A stretch of DNA of 64,000 nucleotides from Metallosphaera sedula DSM 5348 (lineage in GTDB: Archaea; Thermoproteota; Thermoprotei_A; Sulfolobales; Sulfolobaceae), in the NCBI RefSeq assembly GCF_000016605.1, contig NC_009440.1, positions 1,377,789 through 1,441,788 of the forward strand, given 5' to 3'. Made by a program: the position numbers and the translations under genes. Positions 1-8,103 of this stretch are shown here, piece after piece. The notes under the pieces are model-generated. The model was given only the letters and a program-made list of their open reading frames with translations. It made no database searches and was not told the origin of the DNA. The number at the start of each line of letters is the position of its first letter. Within the stretch, counting starts at the first letter, position 1.

Positions 1-280
1 TAATTAAATCTAGGATCTGGATTTTGAGCCATATGTATCGTGTATAATCCTTTAAAAATCTATAAAAATTTTTCCTTCAAATCAAAAGATATTTCGTTCT
101 TCTCTTTCAAGAGATAAATTCCTTTTAAATATGTAGGTTCAATAATTATAAGGATTATAGATCAAGTATTTAGATCTCTAAATCTAGGGAAGATCGCTCC
201 GCAGTCAGCATTTTATCATGTCATCCTCTTTCTTCCCATAACTCAGGAATTATGTCTCTCCTAGGAATTTCTAGTTGCTC
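1..280. other. AT-rich intergenic leader, no gene seen
   Basis: No open frame with plausible coding character is visible on either strand. The stretch is AT-rich and presumably lies between an unseen upstream gene and the regulator that starts at 315. I see no RNA gene or convincing repeat in it. Confidence 0.5.
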
Positions 281-284
281 TAAA

Positions 285-292
285 CTTTAAAG
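285..292 (+). promoter_or_regulatory. TATA-like box of the 315 regulator
   Basis: The sequence CTTTAAAG is centred about 26 bases before the ATG at 315. This is the spacing expected if transcription starts at or next to the start codon, giving a leaderless mRNA as is common in Sulfolobales. Confidence 0.45.
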
Positions 293-314
293 TGTGTTAA
301 AGGGATTATTATTT

Positions 315-665
315 ATGGAAAATGAGTCAAGAAAACTTATGATTCCCTGTGAAACGGCTATGAGAGAAGTGATACCAGCAATAAAAGCGCTTCTAGTAAA
401 GGAGTTAGTTAAGCAGGGAGAATCTCAATCACATACTGCTTCCCTTTTAGGTCTCACTCCGGCTGAGGTAAGCTATTATCTAAAGGGGAAAAGGGCCGAG
501 GGAGAGTACAAGACAATCCTCGAGAATGACGAGGAATTCATGGAAATGATAAGGCATTACACAAGCAGGCTTCATGAGGCAGACCGGGTAAATATTTGCC
601 CCCTGTGTAGCTTAGCCAGGAAGAAGTTGGGAATTATGGATTACTCCTGCCCCTATGACTGGTAA
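315..665 (+). CDS. Small HTH transcriptional regulator with C-terminal cysteines
   Basis: This 116-residue protein carries an XRE-like helix-turn-helix in its first half (about residues 25-65, GLTPAEVSYYLKGKR region), the pattern of the archaeal family COG2522 of predicted regulators. The C-terminal tail has cysteines in a CPLC motif and one further Cys near the end, which could bind a metal or an Fe-S cluster. I chose the ATG at 315 rather than the in-frame GTG at 294, because the ATG lies about 26 bases after a TATA-like box and begins the conserved part. It stands alone, convergent with the acetyltransferase gene. The target is unknown; DNA binding is inferred from the fold only. Confidence 0.75.
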   Translation: MENESRKLMIPCETAMREVIPAIKALLVKELVKQGESQSHTASLLGLTPAEVSYYLKGKRAEGEYKTILENDEEFMEMIRHYTSRLHEADRVNICPLCSLARKKLGIMDYSCPYDW

Positions 666-697
666 ACCTGGCAGGGCTAAGACTTAAAAGGACTGGT

Positions 698-1159
698 TTA
701 AGACCCTTGACCTAGTTCTAAGACCCCCTTGACCTGATCTTCATCGTACTCCAGCTTAAATCCTAGTTTCTTGCCTATCCTTATCATCGGGTAATTCTCT
801 GGAAGGGTGTAGAACTTGACCTTACTTATGCCCATCTTTTTCGCCCTCCTTATGAGTTCTGCAACCAATTCAGTTCCTATTCCTCCTCTCCTCTGATTGG
901 GTTTCACCGCAACTGAGAACTCACCATCATCGTAGAGAGTGGCCTCGCCGACTATTTCCCCATCAATCTCTGCCAGCAAGGTGATGTGATCCTGTCTACT
1001 GAAGAGTTGCTCTATCTCCTCGTGGGATACCCTATGGAACGAGAAAAAGCGCATATAGAGATCCTCAGGAGTCAACGACTGGTATAACCTGTACACCCCC
1101 TCTATATCGCCTCTAGTGGCCTCCCTGATGGTCAAGGGCAAGCTTATACTCTCCGACAT
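698..1159 (-). CDS. pat: GNAT N-acetyltransferase, Pat-like
   Basis: This is a 153-residue single-domain GNAT protein. The acetyl-CoA binding motif A is visible as NQRRGGIGTELV (about residues 87-98), and the N-terminal segment LTPEDLYMRFFS resembles the GNAT domain of bacterial Pat protein acetyltransferases. In Saccharolobus solfataricus a free-standing Pat of about this length acetylates the chromatin protein Alba on a lysine; that this gene is the ortholog is inferred from length and motifs. It is a separate transcription unit downstream of pyruvate kinase, with a TATA-like box 26 bases before its ATG. Another small-molecule or ribosomal-protein acetyltransferase role cannot be excluded. 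Confidence 0.7.
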   Translation of the reverse strand: MSESISLPLTIREATRGDIEGVYRLYQSLTPEDLYMRFFSFHRVSHEEIEQLFSRQDHITLLAEIDGEIVGEATLYDDGEFSVAVKPNQRRGGIGTELVAELIRRAKKMGISKVKFYTLPENYPMIRIGKKLGFKLEYDEDQVKGVLELGQGS

Positions 1160-1180
1160 AAGTTTATGTTTCTATTCTAG

Positions 1181-1191
1181 AATTTAAACCC
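1181..1191 (-). promoter_or_regulatory. TATA-like box of pat
   Basis: On the minus strand the sequence GGTTTAAATTC is centred about 26 bases upstream of the ATG at 1159, which points to a leaderless transcript independent of the pyruvate kinase gene upstream. Confidence 0.5.
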
Positions 1192-1212
1192 TTGCCATTT
1201 TCCTCATAGGCA

Positions 1213-2550
1213 TTAGTCGATTGAGTGAAGCTTCAGCAGGTTGGTCCTACCTGACTCCATCTTAGGATCCCCTGCTACAATGACCACATTACCCTTAACT
1301 CCCAGTTCCCTACATTTTCTTTCGAGGATAGACACTAGATCATTGAGGTCACTGGCACCCTCCTCTAGGGATATGGGAGTAACTCCCCAACATATCTTGA
1401 GCCTTCTGGCTACCTTGATATCTGGAGTGAAGGCTAGAATCATGGCCTTAGGCCTAAGCCTTGAAACCCTTATGGCTGAGAGGCCACTCCTGCTATGAAC
1501 AACTATTACGTGGGACTTGGAGAGCTCTGATAGCGACGAGGAAGCATAGGCAACTGCGTCGTCTGGACTCCTCATGGGTGAGGGACTTAGGGGTTTAACC
1601 TTGTCCTCTGATGAGGAAATTATCTGATCTAGGTATTGGACTGCCTCAACGGGATACTTGCCTACTGCGGTTTCGTCGCTAAGCATTATGGCGTCCACAC
1701 CCTGGTACACCGAGTTGGCGATGTCAATTACTTCTGCCCTGGAGGGTAATGGGTTGCTTACCATGGACTCTAGTACCTGGGTGGCAAGAATGACCGGTTT
1801 TCCCAGTTGTTTTGATATCCTGATGATCTTGCGTTGAACATATGGCAGATTTTCCAAACCAATCTCGACCCCTAGATCCCCTCGAGCCACCATAACTCCA
1901 TCGCTTTCCTCCACAATCCTGAAGAGCCTCTGTACAGCTTGACCTTTCTCGATTTTAGAGATAATCCACGCTCTTCCCTGTATCTTTTCCTTGGCCTTCA
2001 TCACGTCATTTTCACTGAGCACGAATGAGAGTCCAACGTAATCTGCTCCTAGGGATAGGGCCTCCTCCATTAGCTTAAAGTCATTTTCGGTAAGTCCAGA
2101 ATCAAGGGCCATGTCGGGGATGTTAATTCCTTTCCTAGAGGTGAGAGTCCCTGGAGTTAACACTATCCCCCTTACCTGGTCTCCAGAAACCTCCTTGATC
2201 CTTATCTTTATGAGACCATCTGCCAGAAGAATGATAGAGCCCGGTTTTACGCTCCTATAGAACAGCGGTTCCTGAACCACTATCCCTTCGTCGGGAGAGA
2301 AGAGAACCTCCTGGCCCATTGTAAGCTCCATTTTTCCTATATCCCCTACCCTCAGTTTAGGACCTGGAAGATCAGCAAGAATGGAGGAATCGGGAGCCCC
2401 AGACCTCAAAAGTTCAAAGTACCTGGCATGGGAGTCGTAATCCCCGTGTGCCAAGTTAACTCTAAAAATGTCCACCTTATCCTTAAGCTTGGGGATCAAA
2501 CCCTCAGTGGAAGGACCTAGTGTGACGACAATTTTCGTCCTTCGAGTCAT
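1213..2550 (-). CDS. pyk: Pyruvate kinase
   Basis: The 445-residue protein catalyses transfer of phosphate from phosphoenolpyruvate to ADP, the last step of glycolysis. Visible hallmarks are the N-terminal TKIVVTLGPST, the catalytic lysine in IISKIEKGQ, the metal-binding MVARGDLGVEI and the LSDETAVGKYP segment, all in the order expected for the TIM barrel and B domain; the C-terminal domain follows. Length is slightly below the usual 470 residues. The gene overlaps the preceding small gene by 4 bases (ATGA-type), so the two are translated from one message. In an organism that fixes CO2 and makes glycogen it sets the flux between PEP and pyruvate opposite PEP carboxykinase at 40.6 kb. Confidence 0.95.
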   Translation of the reverse strand: MTRRTKIVVTLGPSTEGLIPKLKDKVDIFRVNLAHGDYDSHARYFELLRSGAPDSSILADLPGPKLRVGDIGKMELTMGQEVLFSPDEGIVVQEPLFYRSVKPGSIILLADGLIKIRIKEVSGDQVRGIVLTPGTLTSRKGINIPDMALDSGLTENDFKLMEEALSLGADYVGLSFVLSENDVMKAKEKIQGRAWIISKIEKGQAVQRLFRIVEESDGVMVARGDLGVEIGLENLPYVQRKIIRISKQLGKPVILATQVLESMVSNPLPSRAEVIDIANSVYQGVDAIMLSDETAVGKYPVEAVQYLDQIISSSEDKVKPLSPSPMRSPDDAVAYASSSLSELSKSHVIVVHSRSGLSAIRVSRLRPKAMILAFTPDIKVARRLKICWGVTPISLEEGASDLNDLVSILERKCRELGVKGNVVIVAGDPKMESGRTNLLKLHSID

Positions 2551-3056
2551 GTTATTCTTGGGAAAATCTGGTTAATATCTCTGCAAGCCTCCTTAAGTCC
2601 CTTTTCGCATGCCTGTTTCAACAGTTCCTGTTCCTTTTTCCTATTCCCGATCTTCCCGTATGCAGAGGCCAACTTGAGAAGGAGAGGAGCAGGAATCTCG
2701 CCAGTCTCTGCCAAGATCTTGTCCAGCTGATCCTCCCTTCTTTTCTGCACTAGGGCCGAAAGGGCCAAGTCAACGAACTCAGAGTCCTTACCAGCCCTCA
2801 TGAAACAGGAGATCACTCTCTTCAGATTGCCACAGGCGGTCACATCAAATATCTTACCTATGGCGTTTAGCGTCTCCACCACGTATGCACAGTCCGCTGC
2901 ATCAATTACGTTACAGATTACCCAATTTGCCTCTTTGATATTGGAGGAGTTCACAGTCTTTTCGATTATTTCAACTCCTCGCTTCACATCTCCTGAGATA
3001 ATACTTTCCTTTGCTTCCATGAGAGATTTAACAAGCTCCCTACTCTCGGTTACCAT
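2547..3056 (-). CDS. Helical-repeat protein cotranscribed with pyruvate kinase
   Basis: I do not recognise a named family. The 169-residue protein is all-helical by pattern, has no membrane segment, and its C-terminal third (PLLLKLASAYGKIGNRKKEQELLKQA) looks like a TPR or SEL1-type helix pair, which suggests a protein-binding role. It contains scattered cysteines in the middle (residues about 47-85). The gene starts 25 bases after a TATA-like box and overlaps pyk by 4 bases, so it is the first gene of a two-gene unit. Coupling to pyruvate kinase suggests regulation or assembly of that enzyme, but this is inference from position only. Confidence 0.6.
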   Translation of the reverse strand: MVTESRELVKSLMEAKESIISGDVKRGVEIIEKTVNSSNIKEANWVICNVIDAADCAYVVETLNAIGKIFDVTACGNLKRVISCFMRAGKDSEFVDLALSALVQKRREDQLDKILAETGEIPAPLLLKLASAYGKIGNRKKEQELLKQACEKGLKEACRDINQIFPRIT

Positions 3057-3076
3057 GAGTAATATGTTTCGCCAAG

Positions 3077-3086
3077 GCTTAAATGG
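3077..3086 (-). promoter_or_regulatory. TATA-like box of the pyk operon
   Basis: On the minus strand CCATTTAAGC lies about 25 bases before the ATG at 3056, in the 43-base gap after the amine oxidase-like gene. It suggests that the pyk pair has its own leaderless promoter and is not only a tail of the upstream operon. Confidence 0.5.
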
Positions 3087-3099
3087 TTATACCAGGATC

Positions 3100-4206
3100 T
3101 TACTCGCTAGAGCGTAACCTGTCAACGTACCTTGAAACGTATCCGAGTGTGCTCCTCTTCCCTAGCGCCAGTTCGCTGGCGTAATAGCCCATAGCTGGGG
3201 CATAACTCCACCCTAACCTGCATGCTCCAGTTGCAACCACAACGTTATCCAGCCTGCCCATTATAGGAAAACCGTCCGGCGAGCAAGGTCTGAAACCCAT
3301 GTTCCTCTCCATTACCTCCTCCACCTTTACAAGGCTTGTGACCTTAGACAGGATATCTGTCCTCCATTCGCTTCCGTAATCAGCTGAGAATCCACCTGTA
3401 ATCTTGACGTGGTCAGATAACGGAGAGACTGCAACGCCTTCGTCCACGGTTACGAACGCGTTCTTTATCTTTGAACTACCCTTAACCCATGCCCCATAGC
3501 CCTTAAACGCGGTAATTGGCAACTTCAAGGACTTGGTGATCCACACTCCGTTGGCCAGGATCACAACATCGAATTTCTCACCATTCAAGGTGTAGTCCTT
3601 AAGATTGGGTTGAGCCTCCATTCCCTGAAAATTGACCTTCAGCTGGGTTAGCTCTCGTGTTATCCTTTTCACGAACTTCTCGGTTGCGATTCGGCTCAGC
3701 TCTGGAAAGAATATTCCTCCAGCAAACCCTGGAACTTCGGTCACCTCGAACTTGGGCGAAAAGGGACTCTGTTTCTCCTCCTTCTCTCCCTTCTCCAGCT
3801 CTTCCTCACTTGTATAAACCTCTAGGAGACCGTCGTTATGATAATCGAAATCGTTTCTTTCCTCTGCCATTTGGGCGTAAGTGTCCAGGGATAGTCTCGC
3901 CATTTCCCTCATTAGGTCCCATGCCTCCTGAGGGGGTGACTTGTTTAGGGAGGAAAGAAGCTCGACTACCCACATTTTATTAAGTTGCCTTACCTCTGTG
4001 ACCCCCCTCCTCATGAAACGTAACATCTTCGCTATCATGGAGGTTGTGTTAATCCTGTCAAAACGGTATGGCTCTATCAGCCCTGCTGCATGAATAGAGT
4101 ACTTACCAGGAGCAGGGTCATATACCGTGACGGAGACTCCCTCCTTAGCTAGAAAATAGGCTGACATTAACCCAACAATACCGCCACCCACAATTCCTAC
4201 CTTCAT
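3100..4206 (-). CDS. FAD-dependent oxidoreductase of the DadA / glycine oxidase family
   Basis: The 368-residue protein starts with a dinucleotide-binding fold for FAD (VGIVGGGIVGLMSAYFLAKE) and ends with the C-terminal FAD contact typical of D-amino acid dehydrogenase and sarcosine/glycine oxidase relatives (VVATGACRLGWSYAPAMG). The family oxidises the C-N bond of amino acids or secondary amines; the substrate here is not evident. It has no membrane segment or export signal. The gene overlaps the HEAT-like gene upstream by 4 bases and sits in one run with the Urm1-like gene, so co-translation is likely. An alternative is an FAD enzyme for tRNA or thiamine thiazole chemistry, which would suit a sulfur-carrier neighbour, but no specific motif supports that. 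Confidence 0.7.
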   Translation of the reverse strand: MKVGIVGGGIVGLMSAYFLAKEGVSVTVYDPAPGKYSIHAAGLIEPYRFDRINTTSMIAKMLRFMRRGVTEVRQLNKMWVVELLSSLNKSPPQEAWDLMREMARLSLDTYAQMAEERNDFDYHNDGLLEVYTSEEELEKGEKEEKQSPFSPKFEVTEVPGFAGGIFFPELSRIATEKFVKRITRELTQLKVNFQGMEAQPNLKDYTLNGEKFDVVILANGVWITKSLKLPITAFKGYGAWVKGSSKIKNAFVTVDEGVAVSPLSDHVKITGGFSADYGSEWRTDILSKVTSLVKVEEVMERNMGFRPCSPDGFPIMGRLDNVVVATGACRLGWSYAPAMGYYASELALGKRSTLGYVSRYVDRLRSSE

Positions 4207-4835
4207 TTCATCTCCTCCAGGATCTTCCTCGCCCTTAACGAAACCGTGGTCTCACGTTCTGTGAGCTCTTTCAAATAAATAAGATTTTGCTCAAGGTCGT
4301 CCCGCGTGAGCACCCCCTCGTTAACAAGAAACTTCGCGAGGTTCCAGGCCATTAACCTTATGTTAGGCTTCTTATTCATCAGGAACTCCACCAGCCTCTC
4401 CCTATCTCTAGGACCTACTATACCCAGCTTCACAAGGGTGGGAAGGAGTTTCCATGCCTTCTTCCTCACTGTGGGATAATAGCTCCTTAACATTCTCCAA
4501 AAATGTTGCCTTAGTCCAACAATCTCCTCCCTGGAGAGCAGGCCAAGCTCCATCACCTCCTGCACATGTTGCCATGCCGTTAACTTTATCCTGTCAGACT
4601 TGGAGGAAAATGCCTTTTCAAGCCCCGTAATCCCAAGTTCCCTATACACGTGGAGGTGTCTCCAGGCTTCCTCCCTCACTCCCTGAACCCTACTCCAGAG
4701 GAGGGAACGAAGGTAGAACCTGATATCCTGAAGCCTCTTGGGCTCCTCCTTAAGGACCTCCTCCACTTTCCTCCATTCAGATTCCCTGACCTCTGGGTTC
4801 AGACTCTTAAGATTCCTTGGATTCAGTTCAACCAC
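4203..4835 (-). CDS. HEAT-like repeat protein next to the Urm1-like gene
   Basis: The protein has at least four helical repeats of about 38-40 residues, each with the pattern AW-x(8)-LG followed by a short acidic or basic helix (AWRHLHVYRELGI, AWQHVQEVMELGL, AWKLLPTLVKLGI, AWNLAKFLVNEGV). This is HEAT/ARM-like and suggests a protein-binding scaffold. I take the GTG at 4835 as start because the frame further upstream would overlap the whole of the Urm1-like gene; the GTG overlaps that gene's TGA by 8 bases, a usual coupling. The product is then 210 residues. It overlaps the FAD oxidoreductase gene by 4 bases. No named family recognised; a role as adaptor for the ubiquitin-like protein is inference. 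Confidence 0.6.
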   Translation of the reverse strand: MVELNPRNLKSLNPEVRESEWRKVEEVLKEEPKRLQDIRFYLRSLLWSRVQGVREEAWRHLHVYRELGITGLEKAFSSKSDRIKLTAWQHVQEVMELGLLSREEIVGLRQHFWRMLRSYYPTVRKKAWKLLPTLVKLGIVGPRDRERLVEFLMNKKPNIRLMAWNLAKFLVNEGVLTRDDLEQNLIYLKELTERETTVSLRARKILEEMK

Positions 4836-5034
4836 CTGAAGCAGTCTGCACGACGGTAAGTTTCTCGCCTTCTTTGATCCTCTCGTCTTCAAGGAGAGGA
4901 ACTCCATCCCTTAAAACCACTGAACCCTGTACCGTTAACCCTAGCTTCCTCACCAGATCCCTCACAGTGGAATTGGGGTTCAGTTCCACTTCCTTCTCCC
5001 TCTTTTCCCTAGGTAAGTACACGGTCACCTTCAT
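4828..5034 (-). CDS. urm1: Urm1/SAMP/MoaD-type ubiquitin-fold protein
   Basis: This 68-residue protein has the beta-grasp pattern of ThiS, MoaD and Urm1 (MKVTVYLPREKREKEVEL, then STVRDLVRKLGL) and ends exactly in Gly-Gly (TASGG), the residues that an E1-like enzyme adenylates. Such proteins either carry sulfur as a thiocarboxylate for tRNA or molybdopterin, or are joined to lysines of other proteins. In Sulfolobus acidocaldarius a Urm1 of this kind has been linked to proteasomal turnover. Its gene lies 9 bases after glycogen synthase and runs into the HEAT-like and FAD oxidoreductase genes. No E1 gene is in the window. Whether it is a modifier or a sulfur carrier cannot be decided here. Confidence 0.8.
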   Translation of the reverse strand: MKVTVYLPREKREKEVELNPNSTVRDLVRKLGLTVQGSVVLRDGVPLLEDERIKEGEKLTVVQTASGG

Positions 5035-5043
5035 CTCTCTCGC

Positions 5044-6738
5044 CTAAAGGTAGGCTGAGCCCCTATATTTAGCCATGACTAGCGCCCTGGAATAGCACTC
5101 AAGAGCTTGATTGGTGATGGCGTTCCACCTGAAGGTTGTATCCACTTTCCTTATGGCGTTCTCCCTTACCTTATCCCAGGATTTCTCCTTGATACTGGAG
5201 GATACTTGATTGAGTAACTCCTTATCTCCACTTTCGCTCGCCTTGGATAGCAGAAGAGCCTCCGTGAGACTTGACCTTAGGGAGTCTATATTTTCCCTTT
5301 CAGTGAGGAACCCATTTCCGCTTTGATCAGCTCTCACGTCGTCAACGATCTCGATAAGCCCTCCTACGGCCGAAGCCACAAGTGGCGTACCTAAAGCCAT
5401 GGCCTCTATGGCCGTGATTCCAAAGGGCTCCCATCTCGAGGGCATGGCCATAACTGAGGCTGAATAGTGCCACAGCTTAAACATGTTCTGGTCCATGGTG
5501 CTAACTGCAAGAATCCTCACGTTATCCTTGAGCTCTGATGCCCTGTCCACTATGTCCTGTAGAAGACCGTAGTCATCTGATGGAATTCCTATTACCACTA
5601 GGCGAGCGTCTGGGATCCTGTCAACTACTCCCCTAAATGCCCTGAGTAGAAGGTCTATCCCCTTCTGGTAAACCAACCTTCCAGCGAAAAGAACCAACTG
5701 ACCCTTTTGAAGTGGCTCGTAACTCCAGTCATCCCTTATACCAAGTCTGTGCCTATTGGCCCACAACACGCTTCCAGTAGTATAATCGGATGGGACATAC
5801 CTGTTCCCTGATAGTGAAGCAAGTAGCTTCTCCCTTACACTTGCCCTATTATCTGTCCCTATCACTGAGCTGGCGTAAGCTTTAACCTGGTTCACATCCC
5901 AGTCTGTCCCGTTATATATTACGCACGACTTGTTTTCAGCGAAGCTTCCCGAGAACGGAAGGACGTCGTTGAAGAGGTAGTTTTTACTTACGGTTGTGAT
6001 CAGGTCAGCCTCATAAAACCCAAACCTCTCAATCTTTCCATCACATGAGTCCCAAAGGCTCCTGGTACTATTGAGCACATGTTTAGAGACCATCCAAACG
6101 TAGTGGGCGTAGTTCTCAAGTCCTGCCCAATCCTCTGAGGCAAAGTGCCATGGTGCCCCAACCCTGTTCAGCAGATGAACAGTGTACACCAGGGGAACTA
6201 TTACTCTCCTCTCCTCTAAGCTCATCTTGGCCCTCACCCCAGGAAGAACGGCGTGCCAGTCGTGGGCATGAATGATGGAGGGAATATTCTCGAGACTTAA
6301 GGTAGAGACTAAATGCTCGATCCCCCTGGTTAGGAGGGCTGACTTCTCCATGGCGTGGTCGTAAACTCCCCAGGAGTCTATCACCTTTCCTGTGTCGTAG
6401 TCTAATCCCTTTACTAGGATTAACTCGACACCCTCAACCTCTCCCCTTTCAAATCCCAGCCTGAACGGGTAATTTCCACCATCCATTCCCTTCCTGTTCC
6501 CCATGACCGAGGTGGGAATCTCCTGAAGTTTCAGTTTACTCCTGTAGATCCCATCCAGATGTCTTCCGTGACTCGGCATTATTACAGTGACCTTTTTACC
6601 CATCTTAACTAGAGACGTGCTCAAGGCGTAGACCGCTGAACCAAGTCCGCCAGAACTCGTTATCCCCCTGAACTCAAATGAAATCATCCAGACGCTATCC
6701 ACAGATTCAGGGATCCAGAAAGACTCAATCCTCCTCAT
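5044..6738 (-). CDS. glgA: Glycogen synthase (GT5)
   Basis: The 564-residue enzyme adds glucose from a nucleotide sugar to the growing alpha-1,4 glucan. The N-terminal donor-loop motif appears as SSGGLGSAVYALS (instead of the bacterial KTGGLADV form), and the C-terminal domain has the retaining-glycosyltransferase motif EPFGITAIEAMALGTP with its two glutamates. I prefer the ATG at 6738, which overlaps the GH57 stop as ATGA, over the GTG at 6747. It follows the GH57 gene in one operon and precedes the Urm1-like gene by 9 bases. Missing the lysine of the usual KxGGL motif is normal for archaeal members as far as I know. UDP- or ADP-glucose preference is not visible. Confidence 0.9.
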   Translation of the reverse strand: MRRIESFWIPESVDSVWMISFEFRGITSSGGLGSAVYALSTSLVKMGKKVTVIMPSHGRHLDGIYRSKLKLQEIPTSVMGNRKGMDGGNYPFRLGFERGEVEGVELILVKGLDYDTGKVIDSWGVYDHAMEKSALLTRGIEHLVSTLSLENIPSIIHAHDWHAVLPGVRAKMSLEERRVIVPLVYTVHLLNRVGAPWHFASEDWAGLENYAHYVWMVSKHVLNSTRSLWDSCDGKIERFGFYEADLITTVSKNYLFNDVLPFSGSFAENKSCVIYNGTDWDVNQVKAYASSVIGTDNRASVREKLLASLSGNRYVPSDYTTGSVLWANRHRLGIRDDWSYEPLQKGQLVLFAGRLVYQKGIDLLLRAFRGVVDRIPDARLVVIGIPSDDYGLLQDIVDRASELKDNVRILAVSTMDQNMFKLWHYSASVMAMPSRWEPFGITAIEAMALGTPLVASAVGGLIEIVDDVRADQSGNGFLTERENIDSLRSSLTEALLLSKASESGDKELLNQVSSSIKEKSWDKVRENAIRKVDTTFRWNAITNQALECYSRALVMAKYRGSAYL

Positions 6739-8069
6739 TGCAACCACTCCTTCAAGTACTTCAGGTGATCCTTAAGTGATTCATCGCGCCTCACTATTTC
6801 CATGAACTGGTTCTCATCCCAAGCTACCCCAACTCTCTTCCCATCCTTGTAGAAGAAGAAAGGCTCATTCTTGATTCCTAGATTTTCAAGTTCGTCATGA
6901 AGAAAGGAGTTAATGGCATAGAACTCGTTTAGGAAGGCATCTATCGGGGAATTATAAGCGTTGAAATACGAGTGAACCTCGCCTGGACCACCACCCTCAG
7001 TGAACAAATAGTAGTAGTTATCACTCGTGGTGAAGTATCTCCACGCCCTTAGAAATTCTCCTCCTAGTTCCTTCGAGGTCATCTCAGATCTCCTAACTGC
7101 CTCGTCGTAGGCCCACTGCATTATGTTACCCAACCAACTTGTGTGATCCTTTCTGATGTCTGCCCATGAGGATATTCCGCTAACCTCAAGGTCATAGTAG
7201 GGACTGCCCTCTACCTCCCTTGGTAGGGTCATCTCCACTCCCTCCCTGTTGAGTTCCCTGGGCAACCATCTTAGGAACTCCAGGATTCCACTCTCCTTCC
7301 AGTGATGCTCTCCAAATGTCTCATAATCCACGAAAATAGTGACTACCTGACCTGGGGAGGCCTTAACCCACGAGGAGTACTTCTCCGCGGTTAAGGGATA
7401 CTGGTCCCAGTTGGGATTGGAGAACCTGAATGCGACGTCATCACTCAAGGTGAAGTTTCTTGGTAGGATCGAGATTTTACCTCCCTTTCTCCTGTAGACG
7501 AAGTTTGGTGATCTCCCCCTCAACACGGAGTCCTTTCCCTCCATCATGATACCATTGAAACCCATGTTCTCTGCCTCCTCCACTATCACGGGACTAGTGA
7601 GTAGCTCGGTATTCTCGAACGTAACTGGGGTCTGACCTAAGAGTGACTTAACTGTTTCAACGTGAAGCTTTACCTGTTCCCTCCACTCTGTCCTATCCTC
7701 CCACAGCGAGGTAACGGAGTGATAGTAAGTCTGAGCTAGGAACTCGACCTTTCGCGTGCTCGAGAGCAATTCGAGTAAATCTAGAAAATCCCTCCCCCAT
7801 CTCTCAGCCTGTTCCAACAGGGTCCCAGACACAGAGAAGAAGAACTTGACCTCCCTTCCCTCATCTTCTCCCGCCTCGATCTCCTCAAGGATGATGTTTG
7901 TTGCGGGAATGTAGCACTTGGCCCTCACGCGCTCAAATATTTCCCTGTTTAATTTATCGTCGAAGTATCTCTCCTGCGGGGATCCCTTAAACCTAGGATT
8001 CCAGAAGGCGTCTTTCCTGATTCTGAAGGGTTGATGAACCTCAAAGCCCATTATTACCTTGCTAGTCAT
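6735..8069 (-). CDS. Glycoside hydrolase family 57 alpha-glucan enzyme
   Basis: The 444-residue protein begins MTSKVIMGFEVHQPFR, with the first GH57 motif (HQP), and contains the fourth motif as FVDYETFGEHHW, which carries the catalytic aspartate in this family. GH57 members are amylases, 4-alpha-glucanotransferases or branching enzymes; its place directly before glycogen synthase favours glycogen synthesis or remodelling. The ATG at 8069 is the right start, since it begins the conserved domain and lies 26 bases after a TATA-like box; 68 codons of open frame upstream overlap the divergent nucleotidyltransferase gene and are not coding. It heads the operon that continues through glgA, urm1, the HEAT-like gene and the FAD enzyme. 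Confidence 0.88.
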   Translation of the reverse strand: MTSKVIMGFEVHQPFRIRKDAFWNPRFKGSPQERYFDDKLNREIFERVRAKCYIPATNIILEEIEAGEDEGREVKFFFSVSGTLLEQAERWGRDFLDLLELLSSTRKVEFLAQTYYHSVTSLWEDRTEWREQVKLHVETVKSLLGQTPVTFENTELLTSPVIVEEAENMGFNGIMMEGKDSVLRGRSPNFVYRRKGGKISILPRNFTLSDDVAFRFSNPNWDQYPLTAEKYSSWVKASPGQVVTIFVDYETFGEHHWKESGILEFLRWLPRELNREGVEMTLPREVEGSPYYDLEVSGISSWADIRKDHTSWLGNIMQWAYDEAVRRSEMTSKELGGEFLRAWRYFTTSDNYYYLFTEGGGPGEVHSYFNAYNSPIDAFLNEFYAINSFLHDELENLGIKNEPFFFYKDGKRVGVAWDENQFMEIVRRDESLKDHLKYLKEWLQ

Positions 8070-8103
8070 AATACACTTAAGTGAGATCTGATAAATAAAA
8101 GAC
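8070..8103. promoter_or_regulatory. 34-bp divergent promoter of the glycogen island
   Basis: Only 34 bases separate the GH57 start (minus, 8069) from the nucleotidyltransferase start (plus, 8104). A minus-strand TATA-like box, CTTTTATTTATC, is centred near 8095, 26 bases before 8069. The palindrome CACTTAAGTG (8074-8083) is centred 25-26 bases before 8104 and fits a plus-strand box. Both transcripts would be leaderless and the two boxes interleave, so the two arms probably cannot start at the same moment. Confidence 0.6.
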
